From contig NZ_RZHF01000029.1 of NCBI RefSeq assembly GCF_003990185.1, positions 1 through 64,000 on the forward strand: DNA of 64,000 nucleotides, given 5' to 3'. The DNA comes from Vreelandella nanhaiensis (GTDB taxonomy: Bacteria > Pseudomonadota > Gammaproteobacteria > Pseudomonadales > Halomonadaceae). Positions within the stretch are counted from its first letter, which is position 1, and each line of letters opens with the position of its first letter. Below, piece by piece: positions 46,266 through 59,053 of the stretch. The notes under the pieces were generated by a model. That model saw nothing but the letters and a program-made list of their open reading frames with translations. It did not search any database and was not told where the DNA came from. The translations under genes were made by a program, and so were the position numbers.

Positions 46266-49200
46266 TTAACCCACCCATACCCGCGCATTACGGAACAGGC
46301 GCAGCCAGGCTCCGTCTTCTGTCCATTCTGCCGGACGCCAGGAATTCGTCACCGCCCGGGTAACGCGCTCCGGGTGGGGCATCATGATCGTGACACGGCC
46401 ATCCGGTGTAGTTAGTCCAGTAATACCTGAAGGCGAGCCGTTGGGGTTAGCCGGGTAACGCGTAGTTACCTGCCCATAATTATCGATGTAGCGCAGCGCA
46501 ATCTGGTTGCTGGACTGCATGCTGCGCAGATGCGCCGTATCCCGAAACTCGGCGCGGCCTTCGCCATGTGCAACCGCGATAGGCAGCTGAGAACCTTCCA
46601 TACCGGCAAGCAGAATCGAGGGCGTCTTCTCAACCCGCAGCATGGCAACCCGCGCTTCAAACTGCTCGGACTCGTTGCGCACAAAGCTTGGCCAGTTTTC
46701 TGCGCCCGGAATCAGCGACTTCAGCTGAGATAGCATCTGACAACCGTTGCACACACCTAGTGAGAAGCTGTCGTCGCGGGTGAAGAAGGCCGCAAACTGA
46801 TCACGCGCGCGCTCATTGAACAGCACTGATTTCGCCCAGCCGCCACCAGCCCCCAGCACATCGCCATAGGAGAAGCCACCACAGGCAACCAGCCCCTTGA
46901 ACTCATCAAGTGAAACGCGACCTTCCAGTATATCGCTCATGTGCACATCGACCGCGTCGAAACCGGCCTTGTCGAACGCCCAACCCATTTCGACCTGACC
47001 ATTCACACCCTGCTCACGCAGCACCGCCACGGCCGGTTTAGCGGTGTTGATAAACGGCGCGCTGATATCCTCGTTGATATCAAACGTCGGTGTTGCGAAG
47101 AGGCCGGGGTCGCGCGTATCGAGCAGGTTATCAAACTCACTCTTGGCGCACTCGGGATTATCACGCAGCGCCTGCAGGCGGTAGCTGGTTTCTGACCAAG
47201 TACGCTGGGTCAGCTGACGCGTGGTTTCCAAAAGCGGCTCTTCAAACAGCGTCACCCGCACCTGATCGTCGTAACGTGGCCTTGCGATCACACCACAGGT
47301 TTCAATACCCGCCACGGCGAACTGGGAGAGCACTTCTTCAGTGTGCTTGCGGTTGACCTGAATGACCGCGCCAAGCTCTTCAGAGAACAGTGCATTGAGC
47401 GCTTCAACCGGCTCATCAATCATCCAGTCCAGCTTTATTTCAAGCCCGGCATGCGCAGCGAAGGCCATCTCCAACAGTGTGACCAGCAGGCCACCATCAC
47501 TGCGGTCGTGGTAGGCCAGCAGCTTGCCGTCGCGGTTAAGCCCTTGGATGACTTCAAAGAACGCCTTCAAATCTTCCGGGTCATCCAAATCCGGGCAGGT
47601 ATTGCCCACCTGACCGTAGACCTGGGCCAACGCAGAGCCGCCCAAGCGGTTCTGGCCGTTACCCAGGTCGATCAGGATCAGATCCGACTCGTCCTGCTCC
47701 AGGTTGATCTGGGGCGTCAGGGTGGCCAGGGCATCGGTCACCGGGGCAAAACCGGTAATCACGGCCGCGAGCGGAGAAGTGACGCTTTTCTCCTCGCGCT
47801 CGCCCTGAGCATTCTCATCCTGCCAAGCAGTGCGCATGGACATCGAGTCCTTACCTACCGGTACCGCAATGCCAAGCGCCGGGCAAAGCTCCATGCCGAC
47901 GGCATATACCGCATCATACAGCGCCTGGTTCTCGCCAGGATGGTCGGCTGCGCTCATCCAGTTGGCGGAGAGTTTGATGTCCCCCAGCTTGGCAATCGGC
48001 GCCGCCGCCAAGTTGGTAATCGTCTCGGCTACCGCCAGTCGCGCACTGGCCGCGGGGTTAATCAAGGCCACCGGCGGACGCTCGCCCATCGCCATGGCTT
48101 CACCGGCATGTGTGTCGTAGCTGGCGGTCGTGACCGCCACATCCGCTACCGGCACTTGCCAGGGGCCGACCATCTGGTCGCGGGCCACCTGGCCCGTGAT
48201 TGAACGGTCGCCAATGGTAATCAGGAAACTCTTGGAGGCCACGGCGGGCAGGCGTAATACACGATCAAGCGCTTCACGAAGATCAAGGTTATCCAGCATC
48301 ACCCCGGAAAGCTCGGGTTCGTGGCGCTCAAAGCTGCGCTGCATTTTCGGCGCCTTGCCGAACAGCACGCTCATGGGCAGATCAATTGGCTTGGTATTGA
48401 AGTGACCATCGCGCACTTCCAGGTGATGATCCGCCTGGGCCTCACCCACGACCGCATAGGGGCAGCGCTCTCGCTTGCACAGCGCATCAAAGGTGGCCAG
48501 GTCTTCAGCCGCTACCGCCAGTACGTAGCGCTCCTGGGCTTCGTTACACCAGATTTCCAGCGGGCTCATGCCCGGTTCGGCGTTGGGTACGGCGCGCAGA
48601 TCAAAAAGCCCGCCCCGGTTGCCGTCTTTAACAAGCTCTGGAAGCGCGTTGGAGAGCCCCCCTGCGCCCACATCATGAATAAAGCAGATCGGGTTTTTAT
48701 CCCCCAGCGCCCAGCAGCGGTCGATTACCTCCTGGGCGCGCCGCTCGATTTCCGGGTTTTCTCGCTGCACCGAGGCAAAGTCCAGATCGGCGCTTGAAGT
48801 GCCGGAAGACATGCTGGAGGCAGCACCACCGCCCAGACCAATCAGCATCGCCGGACCACCCATCACGATCAGCTTGCCACCAACCGGAATATCACCCTTC
48901 TGGACGTGCTGGGCACGGATGTTGCCATACCCACCGGCAATCATGATCGGCTTATGAAAACCGCGCCGCTCAATGCCACCCTCGTTGAGCGATTCCTGCT
49001 CGTAAGTACGGAAATAGCCGGTGAGATTGGGACGGCCAAACTCGTTGTTGAATGCCGCACCGCCAATCGGGCCTTCCAGCATGATATTAAGCGCCGACTG
49101 CATGCGCTCCGGCTTGCCGTAGTCAAACGCTTCCCAGGGCTGAACAAACTCAGGAATACGCAGGTTTGAAACGGTGAAGCCTGACAGGCCAGCCTTGGGC

Positions 49201-50201
49201 TTTCCGCCGATACCCGTTGCGCCCTCATCGCGAATTTCGCCACCCGAGCCGGTCGCCGCACCAGGAAAAGGTGCAATCGCTGTAGGGTGGTTATGGGTTT
49301 CCACCTTCATCAGGATATGAATGGGCTCCTGATGCGTGCCGTAAAGCGCACGCTCATCGTCTGCGCCGGTCAGCGGCGTTGCATAAAAGCGGCCCGCCTG
49401 ACTACCTTTGATGACCGCCGCGTTATCGCTGTAGGCGGAAAGCACGTTATCGGGAGACGTGGCAAAGGTGTTCTTGATCATCTTGAACAGCGAGTGGGAC
49501 TGAAGCTCCCCATCGATCACCCAGTCGGCATTGAAGATCTTGTGCCGACAGTGTTCGGAGTTGGCCTGGGCGAACATCATCAGTTCGATATCCGTTGGGT
49601 TACGCCCAAGCTCGTTGAAGGCATCTACCAGATAGTCGACTTCGTCATCAGCCAGCGCCAGACCCAGCTCACGGTTGGCCGTCACCAGCGCCTCGCGGCC
49701 GCTGTTCAGGATATCCACACTACCCAGCGGCGCCGGGGCGTGGTGGGCAAACAGCCTTTCCGCATCAGACGCGTCATCAAGCACGGTTTCTGTCATACGG
49801 TCGTGTAGTAATGCCGCTACGGCCGTCAGGCTCTCCTCGCTGGGGGCCGTGCTAAACCCTATCTGGTAATCGACCCCACGCTCAATGCGGCGAATTTCTG
49901 ACAGGCCACAATTATGGGCAATATCAGTAGCCTTGGATGACCAGGGCGACTGTGTGCCTAAGCGTGGCACCACCAGAAAACGTTTAGCGTTGGCTGGCGC
50001 TTCAACCTGAGAAGCGGTGCCATAATCCAAAAGCTGCGTTAGACGCTCACCAGAGGCGTCGCTGAGCTCTTCACGGTGGTCAATAAAATGAACATAGTGG
50101 GCAGACAGCGCCTCCACCTCGGGAACACGTTCACGCAGCACCGTTAACAGCCGTGTATGACGGAAGGCAGAAAGGGCGGGTGCGCCTCGCAGTTCGAGCA
50201 T
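46266..50201 (-). CDS. purL: phosphoribosylformylglycinamidine synthase
   Basis: PurL converts FGAR and glutamine to FGAM in purine synthesis. This is the large single-chain form (1311 residues, E. coli 1295), with an N-terminal PurS-like domain, the ATP-binding AIRS-like halves (including [20 protein letters not shown]) and a C-terminal glutaminase with the catalytic Cys in GVCNGCQM and the His in MPHPERV. AGAGG precedes the ATG. It is divergent from mltF, the same adjacency as in Pseudomonas. Confidence 0.97.
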   Translation of the reverse strand: MLELRGAPALSAFRHTRLLTVLRERVPEVEALSAHYVHFIDHREELSDASGERLTQLLDYGTASQVEAPANAKRFLVVPRLGTQSPWSSKATDIAHNCGLSEIRRIERGVDYQIGFSTAPSEESLTAVAALLHDRMTETVLDDASDAERLFAHHAPAPLGSVDILNSGREALVTANRELGLALADDEVDYLVDAFNELGRNPTDIELMMFAQANSEHCRHKIFNADWVIDGELQSHSLFKMIKNTFATSPDNVLSAYSDNAAVIKGSQAGRFYATPLTGADDERALYGTHQEPIHILMKVETHNHPTAIAPFPGAATGSGGEIRDEGATGIGGKPKAGLSGFTVSNLRIPEFVQPWEAFDYGKPERMQSALNIMLEGPIGGAAFNNEFGRPNLTGYFRTYEQESLNEGGIERRGFHKPIMIAGGYGNIRAQHVQKGDIPVGGKLIVMGGPAMLIGLGGGAASSMSSGTSSADLDFASVQRENPEIERRAQEVIDRCWALGDKNPICFIHDVGAGGLSNALPELVKDGNRGGLFDLRAVPNAEPGMSPLEIWCNEAQERYVLAVAAEDLATFDALCKRERCPYAVVGEAQADHHLEVRDGHFNTKPIDLPMSVLFGKAPKMQRSFERHEPELSGVMLDNLDLREALDRVLRLPAVASKSFLITIGDRSITGQVARDQMVGPWQVPVADVAVTTASYDTHAGEAMAMGERPPVALINPAASARLAVAETITNLAAAPIAKLGDIKLSANWMSAADHPGENQALYDAVYAVGMELCPALGIAVPVGKDSMSMRTAWQDENAQGEREEKSVTSPLAAVITGFAPVTDALATLTPQINLEQDESDLILIDLGNGQNRLGGSALAQVYGQVGNTCPDLDDPEDLKAFFEVIQGLNRDGKLLAYHDRSDGGLLVTLLEMAFAAHAGLEIKLDWMIDEPVEALNALFSEELGAVIQVNRKHTEEVLSQFAVAGIETCGVIARPRYDDQVRVTLFEEPLLETTRQLTQRTWSETSYRLQALRDNPECAKSEFDNLLDTRDPGLFATPTFDINEDISAPFINTAKPAVAVLREQGVNGQVEMGWAFDKAGFDAVDVHMSDILEGRVSLDEFKGLVACGGFSYGDVLGAGGGWAKSVLFNERARDQFAAFFTRDDSFSLGVCNGCQMLSQLKSLIPGAENWPSFVRNESEQFEARVAMLRVEKTPSILLAGMEGSQLPIAVAHGEGRAEFRDTAHLRSMQSSNQIALRYIDNYGQVTTRYPANPNGSPSGITGLTTPDGRVTIMMPHPERVTRAVTNSWRPAEWTEDGAWLRLFRNARVWVG

Positions 50202-50384
50202 ATCCAGAAGCCTCTAGAGCAGGGAGAATTCGAGCAGGGAAATAGCAGGCCGCTATGCGACCCCCTTAAATGACACTGATTAGGCACTATGATACTGGAA
50301 AGCGGCGGCCACACGAAATCAACAAGGTGACAGCATGCCCCTGTCTGGGTATCGTGGCAGCATGTTTCATGCCGAAAAGCCCCC

Positions 50385-51851
50385 ATGCCGACGTTGATCC
50401 ACCCACATTTCATAGCGCATTATCGCCGCTATTTTGCGTTACTTTTCATCATATTAATGATTCTCACCCCGACGTTTCCCAAGGTGGCGCCAGGGGAGCA
50501 TTTAACGCAAATTCAAATAAAAGATTTCATCACGGCGCAGACCCGCAATACCCCAACGACCTACTACGAAGGGCGCCTGGGGCCAACCGGGTTTGAGTAC
50601 GAGTTGATGCACCTGTTCGCCGAGTATCTCGGCGTCAGCCTGAATATGAATGCCAAACATAACCCTGAAAGCGTTTTGTCGGCGGTGCGAGAACAGGGCG
50701 ACCTTGGCGCGGCGGCCCTGCCGCTACTGCCCGCCACGTCGGGCGTCCACTACACCCGCCCGATCATCCAGATGCAGCCGCTGGTGGTTTATCGACGCGG
50801 CCTTTATGGAATACAGAAACCTGGTGATTTGGTGGGGCTGGAGCTTGGCACGCTAAGCGAGGCGGGTACCAGCGAGGCGCTGCGCGAGCTTCAGCGCGAC
50901 TATGCTGCGTTAAGCTGGAAAGAGTCTTCCGAGTTGGAGGTTGCCGAACTGCTTGCCCAGGTAGAGAACGGCATGCTGGACGCTGCGGTTATTTTCGACC
51001 ATCAGTTTCGGCTTAACCGGCTATTTTTCCCTAATGTCGAGCGTGGTTTTTTGCTCGGTGACCCACTCTCCATGGTATGGGCTGTGCCCAGCGGGCGGGG
51101 ATTGGGGCTACTGGAAGCAGCCAACCAGTTTCTACAGGACCTTGAGGAAAGCGGCTCGCTTAATCACTTGATAAACCGATACTTCGGCCACGATGACTAC
51201 TTAGAGTATGTGGGCACCCGCACCTTTCTTGCCCATCTAGATGCCCGACTGCCATCGTTTATCGATCTGTTCCAGCAGGCAGCGAGCGAAACCGGATTCG
51301 ACTGGAAACTGCTCGCCGCCGTAGGTTATCAAGAGTCACACTGGGATGCGGAGGCAGTATCGCCTACCGGTGTGCGCGGGCTGATGATGCTGACCCACCC
51401 AACGGCCAGCGAAATGGGCGTGGATAACCGCCGCGACGCGGCACAAAGCATTGATGGGGGTGCGCGCTACCTGCGTAGTCTCAAGAACCGTCTTCCTGAA
51501 AGCATCACGGGCAACGACCGCCTGTACATGGCCATGGCTGCTTACAACGTTGGCTTGGGGCATCTCTACGATGCGCGAAAAATTGCTGAAATGCGCGGCG
51601 GCGATCCTAATCTGTGGCGCGATGTTCGCGAAGCGCTGCCGCTATTACAGCACGAGGAGTGGCATAGCCAAACGCGCCACGGCTATGCGCGCGGTGGTGA
51701 ACCGGTTATTTACGTACGCAATATTCGCCGCTATTACGAAATGATTGAGTACGTGGAGCGCAGTCGTCAGCAGTTTTTTCAACTAGAACAAGCGGGCAAT
51801 GACAGCATGTCGATGCTTCCGTTTGAGCTTGTCCCGCCGTTAAGCCAGTAA
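50385..51851 (+). CDS. mltF: membrane-bound lytic murein transglycosylase F
   Basis: MltF cleaves peptidoglycan glycan strands to 1,6-anhydro products. The 488-residue precursor has a hydrophobic N-terminal segment (about 16-32), a periplasmic solute-binding-like domain (about 40-275) and a C-terminal lysozyme-like SLT domain with the catalytic Glu in YQESHWD and SPTGVRGLMMLT. The ribosome site before 50385 is weak, so a somewhat different start is possible. It is divergent from purL. Confidence 0.95.
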   Translation: MPTLIHPHFIAHYRRYFALLFIILMILTPTFPKVAPGEHLTQIQIKDFITAQTRNTPTTYYEGRLGPTGFEYELMHLFAEYLGVSLNMNAKHNPESVLSAVREQGDLGAAALPLLPATSGVHYTRPIIQMQPLVVYRRGLYGIQKPGDLVGLELGTLSEAGTSEALRELQRDYAALSWKESSELEVAELLAQVENGMLDAAVIFDHQFRLNRLFFPNVERGFLLGDPLSMVWAVPSGRGLGLLEAANQFLQDLEESGSLNHLINRYFGHDDYLEYVGTRTFLAHLDARLPSFIDLFQQAASETGFDWKLLAAVGYQESHWDAEAVSPTGVRGLMMLTHPTASEMGVDNRRDAAQSIDGGARYLRSLKNRLPESITGNDRLYMAMAAYNVGLGHLYDARKIAEMRGGDPNLWRDVREALPLLQHEEWHSQTRHGYARGGEPVIYVRNIRRYYEMIEYVERSRQQFFQLEQAGNDSMSMLPFELVPPLSQ

Positions 51852-51854
51852 CGC

Positions 51855-51908
51855 TTGGGCTCACTTCTTTCAGCCCAACCCGCGTGTATGCCTTTTTTAT
51901 ATAAAAAA
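51855..51908 (+). terminator. candidate mltF terminator, hairpin plus T/A palindrome
   Basis: TTGGGCT (51855-51861) pairs with AGCCCAA (51872-51878). After 14 more bases comes a palindrome of six T, ATAT and six A (51893-51908). The T-run is not adjacent to the stem, so the call is tentative. Confidence 0.4.
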
Positions 51909-52001
51909 TAATTACCTAAACTGAGGAATTAAAGAAAATTCACGGCATATGGATTACGCTTTTCTAACGGTTGAATAAAAATATGCTCACCATCAGCGTT
52001 A

Positions 52002-52017
52002 GTTGCGTTAACACAAC
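52002..52017. promoter_or_regulatory. near-palindrome upstream of crtE, candidate operator
   Basis: GTTGCGTTAACACAAC is symmetrical except for one pair, centred on GTTAAC, 121 bp before the crtE start. The TTAACA inside it also resembles a -35 element. It is the best regulator-site candidate for the carotenoid operon; the regulator is unknown. Confidence 0.4.
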
Positions 52018-52137
52018 GTCAGGCGCAGATTCTGTAAAGTGCTATGAAGGAACATGCTGGCCTGGCACTCGTGGCCGCCGCGCACTTTCAGCGTCTGACA
52101 GACATATCGCCATAATGGGAAACCAGGGATTGCTTTA

Positions 52138-53043
52138 ATGAACGCCAGCGTCGATACACTCTCAAGCCATGAAGACGAGTTGCAGGCACTGCGCGACGCG
52201 CTTCAAACACGCCTTGCGCAGCTGCTGCCCGAAGGGCATGAACACGACTTGGTGTGTACGGCAATGCGTGAAGGGACTCTGGTGCCGGGTAAACGCATCC
52301 GTCCGCTGCTATTGATACTGGCAGCCCAGGATTTAGGCTGCGAACTAGGGCAGCCAGGACTTCTTGATCTGGCCTGCGCGATTGAAATGGTCCACGCGGC
52401 CTCGTTGATTCTTGATGACATCCCCTGCATGGACAACGCATTAATGCGTCGCGGCAAGCCTACCATTCACCGCCAATTTGGTGAAAATGTCGCAATCCTG
52501 GCGGCCGTGGCGCTACTCAGCCGGGCCTTTGGTGTCGTGGCAGAGGCTGAAGGCCTTAGAGATGCCAGCAAAACCGAGGCGGCCGCCGAACTATCGCGCG
52601 CGGCAGGCCTGCAAGGCCTGGTTCAGGGCCAGTTTCGCGACTTAAGCGAGGGCAGCCAGCCACGTAGCGCCGAGGCAATTCTCTCGACCAATACGCTTAA
52701 AACCAGCACGCTGTTTGAGGCGACGCTGCAAATGGCAGCCCTGGCAGCGGGCGCCTCAATGCAAGTCCGCCAAACCCTGCGCTACTTTGCCCAGGATCTG
52801 GGGCAAGCTTTTCAACTGCTGGACGATCTTTCCGACGGCTGCACCACCACAGGCAAGGACATCAACAAAGATAGCGGCAAGTCGACATTGGTCGCCATCC
52901 TCGGCCCAGAGGCCGTACATCAGCGTCTACAAGAGCATCTGATCAGTGCCGATGAGCATCTTTCACATGCCTGCGGTCACAAGGCCGTTACCCGGCATTT
53001 TATGCGCCGCTGGTTTGAAAAGCAGCTGACCATGTTCGGCTGA
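52138..53043 (+). CDS. crtE: geranylgeranyl diphosphate synthase CrtE
   Basis: CrtE extends farnesyl or shorter diphosphates to the C20 precursor of carotenoids. The 301-residue polyprenyl synthase has the first Asp-rich motif as DDIPCMD followed by RRGKPTIHR, the CrtE type, and the second as DDLSD. The ATG has AGGGA 9 nt upstream. It opens the crtE-idi2-crtX-crtY-crtI-crtB operon. IspA is a related alternative, but the motif and the context favour CrtE. Confidence 0.93.
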   Translation: MNASVDTLSSHEDELQALRDALQTRLAQLLPEGHEHDLVCTAMREGTLVPGKRIRPLLLILAAQDLGCELGQPGLLDLACAIEMVHAASLILDDIPCMDNALMRRGKPTIHRQFGENVAILAAVALLSRAFGVVAEAEGLRDASKTEAAAELSRAAGLQGLVQGQFRDLSEGSQPRSAEAILSTNTLKTSTLFEATLQMAALAAGASMQVRQTLRYFAQDLGQAFQLLDDLSDGCTTTGKDINKDSGKSTLVAILGPEAVHQRLQEHLISADEHLSHACGHKAVTRHFMRRWFEKQLTMFG

Positions 53044-53142
53044 TTTCTCATACGTATAGCGCAGCCCTTGCTATCTTATCGGTATGGGAAGCCAGTAACA
53101 CAACGGCGGTGTGCCTCCATATCCAGGTTCAAAGGAATGACA

Positions 53143-54186
53143 ATGAAGGATACAGAGCTGACTCGGCGTAAAAACGATCATTTGGACATCGTACTCGACC
53201 CGGCGCTGGCGATAAAAAAGACCCGAACGGGGTTTGAGCACTGGCGCTTTGAACACTGCGCACTGCCCGAGCTTGACCTAGACCGTATTGATCTAACCAC
53301 ATCGCTTTTCGACCGGGCCATGCAAGCGCCGCTTCTGATCAGCTCCATGACCGGCGGCGCCAGCCGCGCCAACAATATCAATCGCTTCTTGGCCGAAGCA
53401 GCGCAAACGCTGGGGCTGGCCATGGGCGTGGGTTCCCAGCGGGTGGCACTAGAAAGTGACGCCAACTGGGGACTAACCCGCGAGCTGCGTAAACTGGCCC
53501 CGGATATCCCGCTACTCGCCAACCTGGGCGCCGCGCAGCTTCTTGGCCAGCACGGCAGCGATTACGCCAAGCGGGCGGTAGAGATGGTCGACGCCGACGC
53601 GCTGATTATCCACCTGAATCCGCTGCAGGAAGCACTGCAAACTGGGGGGGATCGCGACTGGCGTGGCATTCTGGCAGCCATTGAGCGGGTCACGGCCTCG
53701 CTGGGCACCCCGGTAGTCGTCAAGGAGGTAGGTGCAGGACTCTCGCCCACGGTTGCCCGGCAGTTGTATGAGTCCGGGGTTGCCATGCTGGATATTGCGG
53801 GTGCTGGTGGTACCAGTTGGGCCGCCGTTGAAGGCGAGCGCGCCAGCACACCGCACAAGCGCGCAGTGGCCATGGCCTTTGCCAACTGGGGGATTCCTAC
53901 CGCGCAGGCCCTGTGTCAGGTGCGCAAAGCGCTGCCTACCATGCCGCTGATCGCTTCAGGCGGTATCAACGACGGTATCGATGCGGCCAAGGCGCTGTGT
54001 CTGGGAGCTGATCTGGTAGGCCAGGCAGCGGCGGCCCTGCATAGCGCAACCACCTCCCTGGAGGCGGTTGTCGAGCACTTTCAAATCGTGATTGAACAAC
54101 TGCGGGTGGTCTGCTTTTGCACCGGCAGCGCTGACCTGACCGCGCTAAAGCATGCAGCGTTACTGCCGTTAGAGAACACGCCATGA
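53143..54186 (+). CDS. fni: type 2 isopentenyl-diphosphate delta-isomerase
   Basis: This FMN- and NAD(P)H-dependent isomerase balances IPP and DMAPP for the terpenoid route. The 347-residue protein begins with [10 protein letters not shown] and has [21 protein letters not shown] and KEVGAG in family order. It is unrelated to the type 1 Idi. The start at 53143 has AGGA 6 nt upstream; the frame is open to 53068. Its place between crtE and crtX is the one seen in Pantoea clusters. It overlaps crtX by ATGA. Confidence 0.93.
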   Translation: MKDTELTRRKNDHLDIVLDPALAIKKTRTGFEHWRFEHCALPELDLDRIDLTTSLFDRAMQAPLLISSMTGGASRANNINRFLAEAAQTLGLAMGVGSQRVALESDANWGLTRELRKLAPDIPLLANLGAAQLLGQHGSDYAKRAVEMVDADALIIHLNPLQEALQTGGDRDWRGILAAIERVTASLGTPVVVKEVGAGLSPTVARQLYESGVAMLDIAGAGGTSWAAVEGERASTPHKRAVAMAFANWGIPTAQALCQVRKALPTMPLIASGGINDGIDAAKALCLGADLVGQAAAALHSATTSLEAVVEHFQIVIEQLRVVCFCTGSADLTALKHAALLPLENTP

Positions 54187-55481
54187 GCCACTATGCGGTT
54201 GTCGCGCCACCGCTTCACAGCCATGTTAAAGCGCTGCAGGCGCTGGCTATCCGTTTGATTGAGCGCGGCCACCGAGTCACGTTTATCCAGCAGTTCGAGG
54301 CACGCACGCTGCTTGATGACCCGCGTATCGGTTTTTACCCTCTGGCCGAAACGCGTCTTGCTTCAGGCAGCCTGGCCAATACCCTGAAGCTTGCTGCCCG
54401 CCCCTCCGGTTTTGGCCTGCTTCGGCTGATTAACGACCTGGCCACCACCACCGATATGCTCTGCAATGAGCTTCCTGCGGCCATTGAAGCGTTAAGTATT
54501 GACGGGCTCATTGTCGATCAGATGGAAGCCGCTGGCAGCTTGGTAGCTGATGCGCTAAAACTGCCTTACGTATCGGTCGCCTGCGCCCTGCCGGTTAACC
54601 GCGAGCCAGGCCTGCCACTCCCCGTCATGCCATTTGGCTACGCCACCAGCATCCAGGCCCGCCACCGCTATCAAGCCAGTGAAAAAATCTATGACTGGCT
54701 GATGCGCCGCCATGCCCAGGTGATTGCACGCCATGCCCAGCGCTTTGGTCTGACACCGCGCCATGCGTTGCATGAGTGTTTGTCCACACTTGCCCAGATC
54801 AGCCAAACGCCTGTGACGCTTGATTTTCCTCGCCACTCCCTGCCCACCTGCTTTCATGCGGTAGGGCCACTACGGGAAGGCAGACCTGCCGGTCATTTAT
54901 CAATCGCACAGGCGGCCATACCGCCCGAGCCGTTTGTATTTGCCTCGTTAGGCACGCTGCAAGGCCATCGCTACGCGCTATTTAACAAGATTGCCAGGGC
55001 CTGCCAACGCCTGGAGATGCCGTTGCTGATTGCCCACTGCGGCGGACTAAACACAACGCAAGCCGCCAAGCTTGCAACCTACGCCACGACGTCTGTTACC
55101 GACTTTGCCGACCAGCACGTCGTGCTTTCCAAAGCCCGCGCGGTGATTACTCACGGCGGCCTGAACACTGTTATTGATGCCATTGAAAGCACCACACCCA
55201 TGCTTGCAATACCGCTGGCCTTTGATCAACCGGGAGTGGCGGCACGCGTTGTTCACCATGGTATTGGGCTACGCGCTTCCCGGTTTGCCAGCAGCGCCAC
55301 TCTGGCCACGCGTTTAAGCAATCTGCTCAATAATGATATTTATCGGCTTCGCCTGCGGGCCATGCGCGCCTCGCTTGGTAGCCCAGAAAGTGCGGTTCAA
55401 ACAGGTGGCGCCCTACAGGCAGCCCTGATCACCGAACAGGCGCTTCGTGAACGGCGCCCCGTGCTGGCGGTGGCAGCATGA
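54183..55481 (+). CDS. crtX: zeaxanthin glucosyltransferase CrtX
   Basis: CrtX transfers glucose from UDP-glucose to the hydroxyl groups of zeaxanthin, giving mono- and diglucosides. The 432-residue GT1-family protein has an N-terminal acceptor domain beginning with [16 protein letters not shown] and, in the C-terminal half, [11 protein letters not shown] and [11 protein letters not shown] of the donor-binding signature. It overlaps both neighbours by 4 bp. Its presence, with crtZ, predicts glycosylated end products rather than plain beta-carotene. Confidence 0.93.
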   Translation: MSHYAVVAPPLHSHVKALQALAIRLIERGHRVTFIQQFEARTLLDDPRIGFYPLAETRLASGSLANTLKLAARPSGFGLLRLINDLATTTDMLCNELPAAIEALSIDGLIVDQMEAAGSLVADALKLPYVSVACALPVNREPGLPLPVMPFGYATSIQARHRYQASEKIYDWLMRRHAQVIARHAQRFGLTPRHALHECLSTLAQISQTPVTLDFPRHSLPTCFHAVGPLREGRPAGHLSIAQAAIPPEPFVFASLGTLQGHRYALFNKIARACQRLEMPLLIAHCGGLNTTQAAKLATYATTSVTDFADQHVVLSKARAVITHGGLNTVIDAIESTTPMLAIPLAFDQPGVAARVVHHGIGLRASRFASSATLATRLSNLLNNDIYRLRLRAMRASLGSPESAVQTGGALQAALITEQALRERRPVLAVAA

Positions 55482-56638
55482 TGAATACCCGGTGGGATCT
55501 TATTCTGGTGGGCGCGGGGTTAGCCAACGGTCTGATTGCCTGGCGCTTGAAACAGCGCCAGCCTGCGCTTAACGTATTGCTACTGGAAGCGGGCCCGACT
55601 CCCGGCGGCAATCATACCTGGTCATATCATCACGGCGACCTCAGCCCTGCCCAGCACGCCTGGCTTGCCCCGCTGGTAGTACACCGCTGGGATGATTACG
55701 ACGTCTTCTTTCCAGCCCTCACCCGCACCGTGGCGGGCAGCTACTACAGTGTGACGTCCGAGCGCTTTGCCGACATCATCAGCCAAGCACTTGGCGAGCA
55801 GCTGCTCACCCATACGATGATTACTCAGCTAACGCCCACCTCGGTAACTCTGAAAGATGGACGCACGCTTGAAGCAAGGGCGGTTATTGATGGCCAAGGC
55901 TACCGACCAAGCCCATACCTCACTGTCGGGCTTCAGGCTTTTCTCGGTCAGCAGTGGCAGCTTGAGCGCCCTCACGGGTTAACCCGCCCACGGCTGATGG
56001 ATGCCACCGTAGATCAGCAAGGCGGCTACCGCTTTGTCTATACCTTGCCTCTGTCCGCGACGGAGCTTTTGATTGAAGATACCCACTACATTGACCAGGC
56101 CACGCTTAAAGCGCAGCAGGCGCGTGACAATATCCGGCTTTACGCGAGCGCTCAAGGCTGGCAGCTCGAGACGTTACAGCGCGAAGAGCAGGGCAATCTG
56201 CCCATCACCCTGACAGGCAATCATCAAGCGTTCTGGCAGGCGGCCCAGGGGCAACCTTGCAGCGGTCTGCGTGGGGGACTGTTTCATCCCACCACAGGCT
56301 ACTCATTACCACAAGCGGTGGCGCTGGCGGATTTGATCGCCACCCAAGCAAGCTTTACGCCTGAATCGCTTTATCGCCTTGTTCACCGCTTCGCCAGCCA
56401 GCGCTGGCGAGAGCAGCGCTTTTTTCGCATGCTCAACCGGATGCTGTTTCTGGCAGGGCCGGCAGACAAACGCTGGCAGGTAATGCAACGCTTTTACGGC
56501 TTGAATGACGGCCTAATTGCCCGGTTTTATGCAGGCAAGCTGACTCTTGCCGATCAGGCACGACTTTTGACGGGTAAACCACCGGTACCCGTGCGCGAGG
56601 CCTTACAGGCCGTTCTCAAACAAACTCCACGGCTGTGA
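55478..56638 (+). CDS. crtY: lycopene beta-cyclase CrtY
   Basis: CrtY cyclises both ends of lycopene to beta-carotene. The 386-residue flavoprotein has the N-terminal dinucleotide-binding VGAGLANGLIAWRL, GPTPGGNHTWS near residue 45 and an IEDTHY motif near 195, all typical of the gammaproteobacterial CrtY type. Two ATG codons are adjacent at 55478 and 55481. It overlaps crtX and precedes crtI by 7 bp. Confidence 0.95.
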   Translation: MMNTRWDLILVGAGLANGLIAWRLKQRQPALNVLLLEAGPTPGGNHTWSYHHGDLSPAQHAWLAPLVVHRWDDYDVFFPALTRTVAGSYYSVTSERFADIISQALGEQLLTHTMITQLTPTSVTLKDGRTLEARAVIDGQGYRPSPYLTVGLQAFLGQQWQLERPHGLTRPRLMDATVDQQGGYRFVYTLPLSATELLIEDTHYIDQATLKAQQARDNIRLYASAQGWQLETLQREEQGNLPITLTGNHQAFWQAAQGQPCSGLRGGLFHPTTGYSLPQAVALADLIATQASFTPESLYRLVHRFASQRWREQRFFRMLNRMLFLAGPADKRWQVMQRFYGLNDGLIARFYAGKLTLADQARLLTGKPPVPVREALQAVLKQTPRL

Positions 56639-56645
56639 GCCTTTC

Positions 56646-58126
<1,481 letters not shown>

Positions 58127-58130
<4 letters not shown>

Positions 58131-59053
58131 ATCAGCCCCTGCTTGACCACGCGACTCGCACCATGGCCGTTGGCTCCAAAAGTTTTGATACGGCAGCCAA
58201 ACTGTTTGATGCTGATACCCGGCGCAGCGCCCTGATGCTCTACGCCTGGTGCCGCCACTGTGACGATGTGATCGACGACCAGGCGCTAGGCTTCAACACC
58301 GGCATTGCCAGCGCGACCGGCGCACAGCAGCGTCTGGCTACCCTTGAGACGCAAACCCGACAGGCTTATGCAGGCGAGCCGATGGAGACGCCCGCCTTTG
58401 CGGCATTTCAGGAAGTGGCCCTCAAACATGACATTCCCCCACGACGGGCGTTTGAGCACCTTGAAGGCTTTGCCATGGACGTACGTGATGAACGCTACGC
58501 CACTTTTGAGGATACGCTGCGCTACTGCTATCACGTGGCGGGAGTGGTGGGTCTGATGATGGCCCAGGTCATGGGCGTGCGTGATGAAGAAGTACTGGAC
58601 CGTGCCTGCGACTTGGGACTGGCGTTTCAGCTCACTAATATTGCCCGGGATATCGTGGAAGATGCCCGCATTGGGCGCTGCTATTTACCGGAAAGCTGGT
58701 TAGCCGAAGAACAGCTGTCCATGGCCACACTAGCTGATCCTAGCCACCGTCCTCGCGTGGCGCGGCTTGCCGAGCGCCTGATTAACCAGGCCGAACCCTA
58801 CTACGCCTCTGCTCAGGCTGGACTTTCCGGGCTTCCACTGCGCTCGGCCTGGGCGATTGCCACGGCGCACGGGGTATACCGCAAGATTGGCCTGAAAGTG
58901 CAGCGCGCCGGGGCGAATGCCTGGGATCAACGTCAGAGCACCAGCCGCCAGGAAAAGGTAGCACTACTGACCAAAGGCAGTGTGCTGGCGCTCAGCTCTC
59001 GCGTGACGACGCCAGCTCCTCGTCCGCCGGGGCTCTGGCAGCGGCCAGCGTAG
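58127..59053 (+). CDS. crtB: phytoene synthase CrtB
   Basis: CrtB joins two geranylgeranyl diphosphates to phytoene, the first C40 step. The 308-residue protein has the first Asp motif as DDVIDD (about residues 46-51), the second as NIARDIVEDA (about 169-178) and YLPESWL after it. The end overlaps the convergent crtZ by 62 bp. It is the last gene of the plus-strand crt operon. Confidence 0.96.

Noticed and set aside
47343..48203. 286-residue frame antisense to purL
   Set aside because: It lies wholly inside purL, has no recognisable family pattern and reflects third-position GC bias.
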